Shown here one piece after another: positions 8,825 through 17,285 of a DNA stretch of 64,000 bases (positions are counted from its first letter, which is position 1; every line of letters begins with the position of its first letter). Under the pieces are notes generated by a model that saw only the letters and a list, made by a program, of their open reading frames with translations, searched no databases and was not told the DNA's origin. Both the position numbers and the translations under genes were made by a program. The stretch is from positions 124,001 to 188,000 of the forward strand of contig NZ_BONC01000001.1 in the NCBI RefSeq assembly GCF_016862515.1. The letters run 5' to 3'. The stretch comes from Asanoa iriomotensis (lineage in GTDB: Bacteria > Actinomycetota > Actinomycetes > Mycobacteriales > Micromonosporaceae).

Positions 8825-10279
8825 ATGAGCACGGAAGCTCGCGCCGAGATCGGCGTGACCGGCCTGTCGGTGATGGGTCGCAACCTCGCCCGCAACCTGG
8901 CCCGCAACGGGTTCAGCGTGGCGCTGCACAACCGCACCGTCGCGCGCACCAACCACCTGGTCGCGGAGCACGGCGACGAGGGCGACTTCATCCCGAGCGA
9001 GTCGATGGCCGACTTCGTCGCGTCGCTGAGGCGGCCGCGCGCGGTCATCATCATGGTCAAGGCCGGCAAGGCGACCGACGCCGTGATCGACGAGCTCGTG
9101 CCGTTGCTCGAGAAGGACGACATCGTCATCGACGCCGGCAACGCCCACTTCGTCGACACCGCCCGGCGCGAGCGCGACCTCGCCGCCAAGGGCCTGCACT
9201 TCGTCGGCACCGGCGTCTCCGGCGGCGAGGAGGGCGCGCTGCTCGGGCCGAGCATCATGCCCGGCGGCTCGGCCGAGTCCTACCGCAAGCTGGGCCCGAT
9301 CTTCGAGAAGATCGCGGCGCAGGTCGACGGCACCCCGTGCTGCGTGCACGTGGGTCCGGGCGCGGCCGGGCACTTCGTCAAGATGGTGCACAACGGCATC
9401 GAGTACGCCGACATGCAGCTCATCGCCGAGGCGTACGACCTGCTCCGGGCGGGTCTGGGTGCTTCGCCGGCGGAGATCGCCTACATCTTCCGCGAGTGGA
9501 ACAGCGGCGACCTCGACTCGTTCCTGATCCAGATCACCGCCGAGGTGCTCGCGCACACCGACGGCAAGACCGGCCAGCCGTTCATCGACGTCGTCGCGGA
9601 CCGCGCCGAGCAGAAGGGCACCGGCCGCTGGACCGTGCAGAGCGCGCTCGACCTGGGCGTGCCGATCACCGGCATCGCCGAGGCGACGTTCGCGCGGTCG
9701 CTGTCGGGCCACGTCAACCAGCGTGCGGCCGCTCAGGAGACGTATGCGGGCCGCGCCGCCGACACCGACATCGCCGGCCTGGTCGAGGACCGCAAGCAGT
9801 TCATCGAGGACGTGCGCAACGCGCTCTACGCGTCGAAGATCGTCGCGTACGCGCAGGGCTTCGACCACATCCGGGCCGGCAGCAAGGACAACGACTGGGG
9901 CATCGACCCGGGCGCCATGGCGACGATCTGGCGGGGCGGCTGCATCATCCGGGCCAAGTTCCTCGACCGGATCCGCGAGGTGTACGCCGAGAACCCGTAC
10001 CTCGAGAGCCTGCTCGTCGCCCCCTACTTCGCCGAGGCCGTCGCGAACGGCTTCGAAAGCTGGCGGCGGGTGCTCGTCACCGCGATCCGCGGCGGCGTGC
10101 CCACCCCGGTCTTCTCCTCGTCGCTGGCCTACGTGGACGCGCTGCGCCGCCCCCGGCTCCCCGCCGCGCTGATCCAGGGCCTGCGGGACAACTTCGGCGC
10201 GCACACCTACAACCGCGTCGATCGCGACGGCTCCTTCCACACGATGTGGGCCGAGGACAAGCGGGAGGTCGACGCCTAG
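8825..10279 (+). CDS. gnd: 6-phosphogluconate dehydrogenase, decarboxylating
   Basis: This 484-residue enzyme oxidises 6-phosphogluconate to ribulose 5-phosphate and CO2 in the pentose phosphate pathway. The N-terminal Rossmann motif is GVTGLSVMGRNLARN, with an Asn-Arg pair (LHNRT) after the second strand that suits NADP. The substrate site has GVSGGEEGAL, and the catalytic Lys/Glu pair lies in FVKMVHNGIEY. Length equals the long homodimeric GndA type. GAGGGG lies just before the ATG at 8825. A 120-nt gap separates it from malQ and a hairpin follows it, so it is probably its own transcription unit. Confidence 0.95.
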   Translation: MSTEARAEIGVTGLSVMGRNLARNLARNGFSVALHNRTVARTNHLVAEHGDEGDFIPSESMADFVASLRRPRAVIIMVKAGKATDAVIDELVPLLEKDDIVIDAGNAHFVDTARRERDLAAKGLHFVGTGVSGGEEGALLGPSIMPGGSAESYRKLGPIFEKIAAQVDGTPCCVHVGPGAAGHFVKMVHNGIEYADMQLIAEAYDLLRAGLGASPAEIAYIFREWNSGDLDSFLIQITAEVLAHTDGKTGQPFIDVVADRAEQKGTGRWTVQSALDLGVPITGIAEATFARSLSGHVNQRAAAQETYAGRAADTDIAGLVEDRKQFIEDVRNALYASKIVAYAQGFDHIRAGSKDNDWGIDPGAMATIWRGGCIIRAKFLDRIREVYAENPYLESLLVAPYFAEAVANGFESWRRVLVTAIRGGVPTPVFSSSLAYVDALRRPRLPAALIQGLRDNFGAHTYNRVDRDGSFHTMWAEDKREVDA

Positions 10280-10295
10280 CGGCGGCCGCCCGGCC

Positions 10296-10321
10296 GCGGC
10301 CCCGGACTCATCCGGGGTCGC
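10296..10321 (+). terminator. Hairpin terminator after gnd
   Basis: An 11-bp stem with one G-U pair (10296-10306 with 10311-10321) closes a CTCA loop, 16 nt after the gnd stop codon and 21 nt before the next start codon. Confidence 0.6.
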
Positions 10322-10342
10322 GGCAGGAATGAGGCGAGGGTC

Positions 10343-10873
10343 ATGAGTGAGCAAGGCGTAGCGGTGCTGAGCCGGCCGGTCCGGCGCTTCGTGATCCACA
10401 CGGGGCGGCCGTACGACCAGTTCCGCAAGCAGTGGGAGCGCGCCGTGCCGGCGTGGTCCTGGGGCACGGCGGTGGCGGAGGCCAAGGGCGGCGGCGGCTG
10501 GCCGGCCCTGGAGAACCTGTCCAACCGCACCGCCGCCGACGGCCTGGTCAACATCTCGACGTTCGACCCGAGCCCGGTGATGCGGCTCGCCGGCCACGAA
10601 CTGCGGGCGGTCACCTACCTGGCCGACAACCTGGTGATCGAAGAGGGCCTCTACAAGCACGACCCGGCGGTGATCGAATACCTGCCGGTGCGCCTGACCA
10701 TCTCCGAACAGCCGGGCGACGACTCGACGCTGACCTTCGACAAGCCGTGCGACCTCTTCGGCGGCTACGCGATCCAGGACCTGGTCGAACACGCCACCCA
10801 GGTCGAAGAGGCCATCGCCACGGTCCTACGCAAGGTCAACCTGCCGATCCCGCCGGAACTGACCAGGCCTTAG
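10343..10873 (+). CDS. Conserved protein, DUF302-like
   Basis: The 176-residue soluble protein shows a pattern resembling DUF302: a helix-rich N-terminus, then GLVNISTFDPSPVMRLAGHE, the central LADNLVIEEGLYKHDPAVIEYLP segment and strands ending in LTFDKP. DUF302 proteins are small alpha/beta proteins of uncertain function, some next to redox genes. The assignment is by pattern only. The gene is convergent with the ribosomal protection gene and the two stop codons share four bases (TTAG at 10870-10873). Confidence 0.6.
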   Translation: MSEQGVAVLSRPVRRFVIHTGRPYDQFRKQWERAVPAWSWGTAVAEAKGGGGWPALENLSNRTAADGLVNISTFDPSPVMRLAGHELRAVTYLADNLVIEEGLYKHDPAVIEYLPVRLTISEQPGDDSTLTFDKPCDLFGGYAIQDLVEHATQVEEAIATVLRKVNLPIPPELTRP

Positions 10874-12825
10874 ACACGCCGTTGGACGTGTAGCAGGTAC
10901 TCCCGGCGGTCGAGCGGGTTGTGGTCGGTGCGCGGGCGTTCCGGCCGCGGGCACGGTGTCGGGCGGTAGTGGTCGAAGGCGGTCTCCAGCACGCCCTCGC
11001 CCCGGGTCAGGGACGGCAGGCGGGTCTCCCACTCGTGCACCCGGGCCGCCGCGACGTCGCCCTCGACCACCGCGGTCCTGCCGTCGGTCGTGGTGCCGGT
11101 GGGCAGGCCGCCCAGCTTGCCGAGCACCGGGACCACCGCGCCGAGCAGGTCCGTCGGCAGCTCCAGGCGGAACCGGTGCACCGGCTCCTCGACGACCGTG
11201 CCCGCCCGCTGGAGTGCGGACATCAGCACCAGCGGGGTGAGGTTGCGGAAGTCGCCGGCCGTGCTCGACATGCTCTTGTCGAACGTCCCGTGCGCGTGGC
11301 TCTGCCGCGCCCAGTAGCCCGAGTGCGTCATCGTCACCACGCAGTCGACCACCTGCCAGCCGTGCGGTCCCGCGCCCAGCACCTCGTGCACGGTCTCCTG
11401 CACCGCGGTGAAGAACGCCGGCGGCATCGAACCCAGCTCGACGCCGAGCCGGAACGCGTTGCCGGAGCCGGGCGGCCCCGGCTCGACGCGCAGGCCGACG
11501 GTGGCGAGGAACGGCCCCTCGCCGATCCGCTCGACCGCGGCGCCGGCGCCGGCCACCCGCTCGACGCAGATGGTCGTGGACTCGCGGAACGTGACGGCCA
11601 GCCCGTACTCCGTGGCCAGGGTCGCCTGGATGACCTCTTTCTGCACCTCGCCGTAGAGCGAGACCGACGTCTCGTCGCGGACGTCGTCGCGGCGCAGGTC
11701 GATCAGCGGGTCCTGCTCGGCGAGCTGGGTCAGCGCGGTGTGCAGCGCACCCGACCGGTCCGCGCGGTCCGGGACGACGACCGTCTCCAGCGAGGGCGGC
11801 GCGAAGTGCCGGTCGGCGCCGCTGGGGCGGGGCGCGCCGACCGGGTCGCCGATCCGCACGTCGGCCAGCCCGCGGAGCACGGCGATCCGGCCGGCGGACA
11901 CCGCGGTCGCGGCGACCCGGGCGTTGCCGCGGTCGAGCACGCTGATCCCGGTGATCCGCGCTTCGCCACCCGGCACGGCCACCTTGTCGCGGACGGCGAG
12001 GGTGCCGGCGAACATCCGCACGTAGGCGAGCTTCTCGCCGGCCGGGCCGCGGTCGACCTTGAACACGGTGCCGGACGGTGGCGCCGCCGGGTCGCCGTCC
12101 GCGGCCGGCAGCAGGTCACGGATCCCGGCCATCAGCTCGGGTACGCCGGTGCCGGTGATCGCCGAGCCGGCGTACACGGGATGGACCCAGGTCCTGGCGG
12201 TCTGGACCGCGAGCTCGCGGCGGAGCTGTGCCCGGGTGACACCGCCGTCCCGGACGAACGCGGTGAGCACCGCGTCGGACCGCTCGGCCAGCAGGTCCGC
12301 GAGCCCGGGGTGCCCGGGTGCGAAGGTGGCGTCGCGGGTGCCGGCGGCGTGGACCGTGCCCATCGGCTGCGGGGTCAGGCCCAGCTTGTGCGCGAGGTCG
12401 GCGAGCAGCGCGGCCGGCCGGGCACCGCCGCGGTCGACCTTGTTGAGGAAGACCAGCAGCGGGATGCCCAGCCGGCGCAGCGCCCGGGTGAGGATCCGGG
12501 TCTGCGGCTGCACGCCCTCGACGGCGGAGACCACGAGCACGGCGCCGTCGAGCACGGCGAGGACCCGCTCCACCTCGGCGATGAAGTCCGGGTGGCCGGG
12601 CGTGTCGATCAGGTTGACGGTGACGTCGCCGATCGCGAACGACACCACCGCGGACTTGATGGTGATGCCGCGCTGCCGTTCGAGAGCGAGCGTGTCGGTG
12701 CGGGTGCTGCCCGCGTCGACGCTGCCGACCTCGTCGATCACACCGGCGGCATGGAGGAGCCGCTCGGTCAGACTGGTCTTACCGGCGTCGACATGAGCGA
12801 GAATCCCGAGATTGAGCGTGCGCAA
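10870..12825 (-). CDS. Ribosomal protection protein of the Otr(A)/Tet(M) type, EF-G-like GTPase
   Basis: The 651-residue protein resembles translational GTPases that dislodge tetracycline from the ribosome. G motifs are AHVDAGKTS (about 10-18), DTPGHPDF and NKVDR. The C-terminal EF-G-like domains contain AHGTFDKSMSSTAGDFRNLT, typical of actinobacterial OtrA homologues. Start is TTG at 12825: a stop codon lies in frame 15 nt upstream and AGGA is well placed. It is the last gene of a merR-trxA-otrA cluster and has a 35-codon leader ORF overlapping its start. Chromosomal OtrA-like genes are common in actinomycetes, so resistance is likely but not certain. Confidence 0.88.
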   Translation of the reverse strand: MRTLNLGILAHVDAGKTSLTERLLHAAGVIDEVGSVDAGSTRTDTLALERQRGITIKSAVVSFAIGDVTVNLIDTPGHPDFIAEVERVLAVLDGAVLVVSAVEGVQPQTRILTRALRRLGIPLLVFLNKVDRGGARPAALLADLAHKLGLTPQPMGTVHAAGTRDATFAPGHPGLADLLAERSDAVLTAFVRDGGVTRAQLRRELAVQTARTWVHPVYAGSAITGTGVPELMAGIRDLLPAADGDPAAPPSGTVFKVDRGPAGEKLAYVRMFAGTLAVRDKVAVPGGEARITGISVLDRGNARVAATAVSAGRIAVLRGLADVRIGDPVGAPRPSGADRHFAPPSLETVVVPDRADRSGALHTALTQLAEQDPLIDLRRDDVRDETSVSLYGEVQKEVIQATLATEYGLAVTFRESTTICVERVAGAGAAVERIGEGPFLATVGLRVEPGPPGSGNAFRLGVELGSMPPAFFTAVQETVHEVLGAGPHGWQVVDCVVTMTHSGYWARQSHAHGTFDKSMSSTAGDFRNLTPLVLMSALQRAGTVVEEPVHRFRLELPTDLLGAVVPVLGKLGGLPTGTTTDGRTAVVEGDVAAARVHEWETRLPSLTRGEGVLETAFDHYRPTPCPRPERPRTDHNPLDRREYLLHVQRRV

Positions 12826-12886
12826 GCGCGATGTCCTTCACGAAGGCGGAATGGGCCAGCGGAACGAACACGCGAGCTGCACGCAT
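12779..12886 (-). CDS. Candidate 35-residue leader peptide of the ribosomal protection gene
   Basis: A 36-codon frame starts at ATG 12886 with AGGAG at 12900-12896 and reads MRAARVFVPLAHSAFVKDIA, then a basic Cys/Arg-rich end. It covers the ribosome site and the first 47 nt of the GTPase gene in another frame. The ribosome site of the leader is stronger than that of the TTG-started gene, so ribosomes should initiate on the leader first. This is the arrangement expected of translational attenuation or coupling. Whether the peptide itself matters is unknown. Confidence 0.55.
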   Translation of the reverse strand: MRAARVFVPLAHSAFVKDIALAHAQSRDSRSCRRR

Positions 12887-12928
12887 CTCTTGGTTCTCCT
12901 CTCGATGTCTTTGGGCTTACACCTCACC

Positions 12929-12949
12929 AGCCCGCGGCGCGGGCCGGCA
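12929..12949 (-). terminator. Hairpin between trxA and the leader ORF
   Basis: On the minus strand CCGGCCCG pairs with CGGGCTGG (one G-U) around a CGCCG loop, 7 nt after the trxA stop and about 40 nt before the leader ORF start. It could be a partial terminator or an attenuator controlling read-through into the ribosomal protection gene. No U-tract follows. Confidence 0.5.
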
Positions 12950-12955
12950 AGCGAT

Positions 12956-13288
12956 TTACAGGTGCGCGGTGAGCAGGGCGCGCAATGCCGACTTGGGCCG
13001 CGCGCCGACGGTGGCACTGACCAGCTCGCCACCCTTGAAGATCAACAGCGTGGGCAACGACCGCACCTGGTACGCCCGGCAGGTAGCCGGGTTCTCGTCG
13101 GCGTCGAGGGTGGCCACGACCATCTTCCCGGCGAGCTCCTCGGCCAACTCGGCCAAGCTGCGCGAGATCGCGTGACAGGGCGGGCACCACTCTGCCCAGA
13201 CGTCGACGACGACGGGCGTCTGCGACGCGAGCACGTCAGCGGCGAACGTCTCGTCGGTAACGGTGACTAGCAGGTCTTGCTGAAGCAT
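12956..13288 (-). CDS. trxA: Thioredoxin
   Basis: A 110-residue thioredoxin with the active site WAEWCPPCHAIS at about 31-42 and the cis-proline motif RSLPTLLIFKGG. The CPPC active site differs from the usual CGPC, which should change its redox potential. The ATG at 13288 lies inside the 3' end of the merR gene (22-nt overlap), so the two are co-expressed. A regulator-thioredoxin pair suggests a thiol or oxidative stress response. Confidence 0.92.
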   Translation of the reverse strand: MLQQDLLVTVTDETFAADVLASQTPVVVDVWAEWCPPCHAISRSLAELAEELAGKMVVATLDADENPATCRAYQVRSLPTLLIFKGGELVSATVGARPKSALRALLTAHL

Positions 13289-13650
13289 GCGGTCTCCCGG
13301 CTCTGGATGGCGAGGTTGAGCTGACCGACGAGCGTCTCCCGCACGTCCCGCATCCGCGCGATGCCGGCGTCGACCTCGGCGATCTTGCGACGCAACACGG
13401 CGACCGAGTCGGGACAGACATCCCCGGACGGATGCCCGGCCCGCAGACAGTCGACGAACGGGCGTATGTCGTCGAGCCCGAACCCGACGGCGAGCAGTGC
13501 CCGAATCTCCCGCACGACCCGCAACTCCGCGTCGTCATAGACCCGGTAGCCGTTGGCGGACCGCCCGGCCCGCAGAAGCCCGTGCGTCTCGTAGTACCGC
13601 AACGCCCGGGCACTCGTGCCGGCCGCCTCGGCCAACTCCCCGATCAGCAT
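13267..13650 (-). CDS. MerR-family transcriptional regulator with C-terminal cysteines
   Basis: The 127-residue protein begins MLIGELAEAAGTSARALRYY, a standard MerR winged helix. A long dimerisation helix and a C-terminal Cys pair (ETACFSKTC) follow, with two further cysteines near residues 68 and 79. It lacks the SoxR iron-sulfur Cys pattern. The C-terminal codons lie in the overlap with trxA. Start is ATG at 13650, only 7 nt after a -10 box, so the transcript is almost leaderless; a longer N-terminal reading would run through its own promoter. It probably autoregulates the merR-trxA operon in response to a thiol-reactive or other small signal. Confidence 0.88.
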   Translation of the reverse strand: MLIGELAEAAGTSARALRYYETHGLLRAGRSANGYRVYDDAELRVVREIRALLAVGFGLDDIRPFVDCLRAGHPSGDVCPDSVAVLRRKIAEVDAGIARMRDVRETLVGQLNLAIQSRETACFSKTC

Positions 13651-13657
13651 GGAACCG

Positions 13658-13690
13658 ACGCTAGACCTTGCCACCGACGTCAAGGCAAGG
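13658..13690 (-). promoter_or_regulatory. MerR-type promoter with 19-bp spacer and operator
   Basis: On the minus strand TTGCCT (13688-13683) and TAGCGT (13663-13658) are separated by 19 bp, the overlong spacing typical of MerR-controlled promoters. The spacer carries an inverted repeat CCTTGCC-N11-GGCAAGG (13690-13666). The geometry strongly suggests activation by DNA twisting by the adjacent regulator. Confidence 0.75.
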
Positions 13691-13739
13691 ACGACGGTCA
13701 CGCCGGCCCCGGGAATCGCTGAGCGTTGCCTTTCCTGAA

Positions 13740-13758
13740 TTAGCCTAGGCTTACCTTT
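13740..13758. promoter_or_regulatory. Iron-box-like site (IdeR/DmdR)
   Basis: TTAGCCTAGGCTTACCTTT matches the actinobacterial iron-box consensus TTAGGTTAGGCTAACCTAA at 14 of 19 positions. It lies between divergent genes, about 90 bp before the merR start and 180 bp before the DUF1540 gene, so the controlled gene is uncertain. Confidence 0.6.
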
Positions 13759-13935
13759 CGAGCCTGCGTCGGTAACGCCGTTTCCGATCTCGCCATCGCC
13801 TTTAAAGAGAGCCTCTGACCTGCTTAAACATCATTAGCAACGCACGACTCAAATCGTTGCGCCCGAGTGCTGGAGGTTATTTGTTGTTAGGCTCGACGGA
13901 ACATCTTGCGGCCCATTGAGGAAGCAGAGGACATC

Positions 13936-14232
13936 ATGAAAACTCTCCTGCAGATGCCGGCCGTTGGTGAATGCGCGGCCACCGCGTGCAGCTTCAACGA
14001 CGGCGGCTGTCACGCGCCCGCGGTGACCATCGCGTCGACCGGCGACGCCGCGTCGTGCGCGACCTTCGTCGAGTCGTCGGTGCGCGGCGGCATCGCCGAC
14101 GTCACCGGCAGCGTGGGTGCCTGCGCGCGCACGGAATGCGTCCACAACACCAACCTGGCGTGCAAGGCGGAGTCCGTGCGGATCGGCCCCGGCGCCACCG
14201 TCAGCGACTGCCTGACCTACCAGGCCGCCTGA
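13936..14232 (+). CDS. DUF1540 protein, two Cys-rich metal-binding repeats
   Basis: The 98-residue product has two DUF1540-type units. The first has Cys spacing C-x4-C-x6-C-x15-C (ECAATAC, GGC, ASC), the second C-x4-C-x7-C-x15-C (ACARTEC, LAC, SDC). Four cysteines per unit suggest metal binding, probably zinc or iron. Start is ATG at 13936 with GAGGA upstream; a longer in-frame start 30 nt upstream is less well supported. An iron-box-like site lies upstream and another lies between it and the next gene. Confidence 0.85.
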   Translation: MKTLLQMPAVGECAATACSFNDGGCHAPAVTIASTGDAASCATFVESSVRGGIADVTGSVGACARTECVHNTNLACKAESVRIGPGATVSDCLTYQAA

Positions 14233-14260
14233 CCAGGCAACGGCCCCTTCACGGCGGGAA

Positions 14261-14279
14261 TTAGGTAAGGCTACCCTGG
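14261..14279 (+). promoter_or_regulatory. Iron box before the DUF2470 gene
   Basis: TTAGGTAAGGCTACCCTGG matches the iron-box consensus TTAGGTTAGGCTAACCTAA at 15 of 19 positions. It lies 34 bp before the ATG of the DUF2470 gene, a promoter-overlapping position that fits repression by an iron-loaded IdeR/DmdR regulator. Confidence 0.7.
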
Positions 14280-14312
14280 ACGCCTGCACCGGTTCCCGCC
14301 GAAGGAGGCCGC

Positions 14313-15056
14313 ATGGCGTCGGACGCCAGCCGGATGTCGGACGGCGTCCCCATCAGCGACGCGGTGGCGGCGCGCTCCGTCCTGGCGGTGTCCGGCTCGT
14401 TGCGGCTGACCGCGGGCAATGCGACCGCTGACCTCGTCGCCGCGCACACCGTCCTGCCCGACGGCTCGGTGGCGCTCGCGGTCGACGCCATGACCCCGGC
14501 CGGCGGCGGCCTCGTGGGGGCTCGCGGCCGGCACGGCGGTGTGCGGCTCGAGGTGACCTCGGTGGTGCCGGTGCGGGTGCGCTGCCGCGTACGCGCCCGG
14601 GTCACCGTTACGGGCACCGTGCGCCCGCTGGACCCGGCGACTCTGGACGAATGTGACGCCGACACCGTGCAGGCGCTCCTCGACCTGCCGCCGGCGGCCC
14701 TGTGGACCGTCGAGCCGGTCGCCGTGCACATCGCGCGGCACTCGACCGCCGCGGACGTGGCGATCGCCGACTACCGTGCCGCCCGGCCCGACCCCGTCGC
14801 GGCGGTCGAGGCGACCACGTTGCACCACCTCGTCCGGCACGACGGCCCGGGCATCGCGCACCTGACCCGGCTCCCGTCGACGGCCGGCGCCCGCCTCGTC
14901 CCGGTCGCGATCGACGCCGACGGGCTGACGATGCGGTCCGAGACCCGCGACGCACACCACGACGTCCGCGTGCGGTTCGGGTCGCGGGTCACCGGCGAGG
15001 CCGACCTGGCCCGCGAGCTGGCCCTGCTCCGGGCGGACCAACCCGGCCGCCGCTGA
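14313..15056 (+). CDS. DUF2470-domain protein, probably iron/haem related
   Basis: The 247-residue soluble protein has a split-barrel-like N-terminal region (about 20-110) and a C-terminal DUF2470 region (about 145-245) with the conserved TTLHHLVRHDGPGIAHL segment followed by LVPVAIDADGLTM and an HHDVRVRF strand. DUF2470 occurs at the end of HugZ-type haem oxygenases and in stand-alone actinobacterial proteins. The start ATG at 14313 is preceded by AAGGAGG. The upstream iron box predicts derepression under iron limitation. A haem or siderophore-related role is inference. Confidence 0.8.
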   Translation: MASDASRMSDGVPISDAVAARSVLAVSGSLRLTAGNATADLVAAHTVLPDGSVALAVDAMTPAGGGLVGARGRHGGVRLEVTSVVPVRVRCRVRARVTVTGTVRPLDPATLDECDADTVQALLDLPPAALWTVEPVAVHIARHSTAADVAIADYRAARPDPVAAVEATTLHHLVRHDGPGIAHLTRLPSTAGARLVPVAIDADGLTMRSETRDAHHDVRVRFGSRVTGEADLARELALLRADQPGRR

Positions 15057-15057
15057 C

Positions 15058-15092
15058 CCGCGGCAGGGACGCATGGCTCGTCCCCGCCGCGG
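15058..15092. terminator. Bidirectional hairpin between DUF2470 gene and araA
   Basis: CCGCGGC-A-GGGAC (15058-15070) pairs with GTCCC-C-GCCGCGG (15080-15092), one mismatch, 9-nt loop. It lies in the 43-nt gap between convergent genes and would end the arabinose operon on the minus strand. Confidence 0.65.
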
Positions 15093-15099
15093 TGGCCTT

Positions 15100-16593
15100 T
15101 CAGATGCCCTGGGCCAGGCGGTGGTAGGCGGCGCTCCAGCGCAGCTCCTTGGTCAGGCCCCGGCGGGTCGTGTCGGCGTCGATGTGGACCAGTTCGATGC
15201 CCAGGTGGTCGGCGATGATGGCGATCTCGTCCGCCGTCACCGCCGTCGACAGGACCGTGTGGTGCGGGCCGCCCGCGGTCAGCCAGCCCTCCGTCGCCGT
15301 CGAGAAGTCCGGGCGGGGTGTCCAGACCGCGCGGGCCACCGGCAGGTTCGGCAGCGGCTCGTCGGGCGACACCAGGTCGACGTCGTTGGCCACCCAGCGG
15401 AACCGGTCGCCCAGGTCGGCCCAGCCGACCACCACGCCCGGGCCCGTGGCCGCGGTGAAGACCAGGCGGGCCGGGTCTTCCCGGCCGCCGATGCCCAGCG
15501 GGTGCACCTCGATGCGCGGGCGTTCGCCGGCGATCGTCGGGCAGACCTCCAGCATGTGCGCGCCGAGGATCTTCGGGGTGCCGGGGCCCAGGTGGTAGGT
15601 GTAGTCCTCCATGAAGGACGTGCCGCCGGGGCGGCCGTGGCCGACCACCTTGAGGATCCGCAGCAGCGCCGAGGTCTTCCAGTCGCCCTCGCCGCCGAAG
15701 CCGTAGCCGTCGGCCATCAGGCGCTGCACCGCCAGGCCCGGAAGTTGCCGCAGCCCGCCCAGGTCCTCGAAGTTCGTGGTGAACGCCCGCGCCGGGCCGA
15801 GGAACGACCGCAGGCCGGCCTCGATCCGCGCCTGGTAGCGGACGCTCTCGTGCCGGTCGCCGCCCGGCCGCAGGTCCTCCGCGATCTCGAACACGTCGAG
15901 GTACTCGGCGACCAGCGCGTCCACCGCCTTGTCGGGCACCGCGTCGACCGCGGCGACCAGGTCGTTGACGCCCCACGTCGACACCGACACGCCGACCCGC
16001 AGCTGGGCCTCGACCTTGTCGCCCTCGGTGACCGCGACGTCGCGCATGTTGTCGCCGAACCGGGTCAGCTTCAGCGAGCGCGCCTCGGCCACGCCCGTCG
16101 CCGCGCGCGCCCACGCGCCGATCCGGGAGGCGACCGCCGGGTCGCTGACGTGCCCGGCCACCGTGGTGCGCGGCACCCGCAGCCGGGTCAGCGTGAAGCC
16201 GAACTCCCGGTCGCCGTGCGCCGCCTGGTTGAGGTTCATGAAGTCCATGTCGATCGTCGCCCACGGCAGGGCGGCGTCGGCTTGGGTGTGCAGGTGCAGC
16301 AGCGGCTTGCGCAGCGCGTCGAGACCGGCGATCCACATCTTGGCCGGCGAGAACGTGTGCATCCAGGTGATCACGCCGACGCACGACGGGGTCTCGTTGG
16401 CCTGCCCGATCACGGTGCGGATCGCGTCGGAGCTGGTCAGCACCGGCTGCCAGACGACGCGGACGGGAAGGTCCAGCGCGGCCGCCACCCGCTGGGACTG
16501 GGAGGCCACCTGGGCGAGGGTGTCCTCGCCGTACAGGCCCTGGCTGCCCGTCAGGAACCACACTTCCCTGCCGGCATAGGGGTCGTCGATCAC
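15100..16593 (-). CDS. araA: L-arabinose isomerase
   Basis: The 497-residue enzyme interconverts L-arabinose and L-ribulose. Family motifs are intact: [17 protein letters not shown] at the N-terminus, [50 protein letters not shown] and the metal-binding C-terminal region [20 protein letters not shown]. The start is GTG at 16593, preceded by AAAGGACAG, which gives the usual family length. It is the last gene of the operon, 11 nt after araD. Confidence 0.96.
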   Translation of the reverse strand: MIDDPYAGREVWFLTGSQGLYGEDTLAQVASQSQRVAAALDLPVRVVWQPVLTSSDAIRTVIGQANETPSCVGVITWMHTFSPAKMWIAGLDALRKPLLHLHTQADAALPWATIDMDFMNLNQAAHGDREFGFTLTRLRVPRTTVAGHVSDPAVASRIGAWARAATGVAEARSLKLTRFGDNMRDVAVTEGDKVEAQLRVGVSVSTWGVNDLVAAVDAVPDKAVDALVAEYLDVFEIAEDLRPGGDRHESVRYQARIEAGLRSFLGPARAFTTNFEDLGGLRQLPGLAVQRLMADGYGFGGEGDWKTSALLRILKVVGHGRPGGTSFMEDYTYHLGPGTPKILGAHMLEVCPTIAGERPRIEVHPLGIGGREDPARLVFTAATGPGVVVGWADLGDRFRWVANDVDLVSPDEPLPNLPVARAVWTPRPDFSTATEGWLTAGGPHHTVLSTAVTADEIAIIADHLGIELVHIDADTTRRGLTKELRWSAAYHRLAQGI

Positions 16594-16604
16594 GATCTGT
16601 CCTT

Positions 16605-17285
16605 TCACCGCTGCCCGTAGACGTTCTGGTACCGCTCGTAGAGCGAGTCGATGTCGGCCTGCGCGATCGGCAGCGGCTCGCCGAGCTGCCGGGCCAGGTG
16701 CACCGTGCGGGCCACGTCCTCGCACATCACCGCCGCCTTGACCGCCGACCGGGCGCTGTCGCCGATGGTGAACACGCCGTGGTTGCGCATCAGCACGGCC
16801 GGCGAGCGCTGGCCGGCGAGCGTCGCGACGATGCCCTGGCCGATCGAGTCGTCGCCGATGAGCGCGAACGGGCCGACCGGGATCGGGCCGCCGAACTCGT
16901 CGGCCATCGCGGTCAGCACGCACGGGATCGCCTCGCCACGGGCGGACCAGGCGGTCGCGTACGGGCTGTGGGTGTGCACCACCCCGTTGACGGCCGGGAG
17001 GTGCCGGTAGACGTACGCGTGCGCGGCGGTGTCGCTGGACGGCCGGCGCACACCGTCGACCACGGTGCCGTCCAGGTCGCACACGGTGATGCCTTCCCAC
17101 GAGAGGCCGTCGTACGAGACGCCGCTGCCCTTGATCACGAACAGGTCCTCGCCCGGCACCCGCTCGGAGACGTTGCCGGCCGTCCAGGTGACCAGGGCGT
17201 ACCGGACCAGTTCGCCGTGCAGGGCGGCGACCTGCGCCCGCTGCTCCTGGTGCAGCCCGCGCTCGGTCCGCGTCGGTGCGGTCAC
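16605..17285 (-). CDS. araD: L-ribulose-5-phosphate 4-epimerase
   Basis: The 226-residue class II aldolase-like enzyme converts L-ribulose 5-phosphate to D-xylulose 5-phosphate. Motifs include [33 protein letters not shown], the metal-binding histidines in [12 protein letters not shown] and the third His in [11 protein letters not shown]. The GTG start at 17285 overlaps the araB stop by 4 nt (GTGA), so translation is coupled. Confidence 0.95.
   Translation of the reverse strand: MTAPTRTERGLHQEQRAQVAALHGELVRYALVTWTAGNVSERVPGEDLFVIKGSGVSYDGLSWEGITVCDLDGTVVDGVRRPSSDTAAHAYVYRHLPAVNGVVHTHSPYATAWSARGEAIPCVLTAMADEFGGPIPVGPFALIGDDSIGQGIVATLAGQRSPAVLMRNHGVFTIGDSARSAVKAAVMCEDVARTVHLARQLGEPLPIAQADIDSLYERYQNVYGQR

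Noticed and set aside
8765-10792. A very long open frame (about 675 codons) on the minus strand opposite gnd
   Set aside because: Its translation is rich in Arg/Val/Asp/Gly with no recognisable domain, and it lies fully opposite a certain gene. In DNA this GC-rich the complementary frames stay open by chance.
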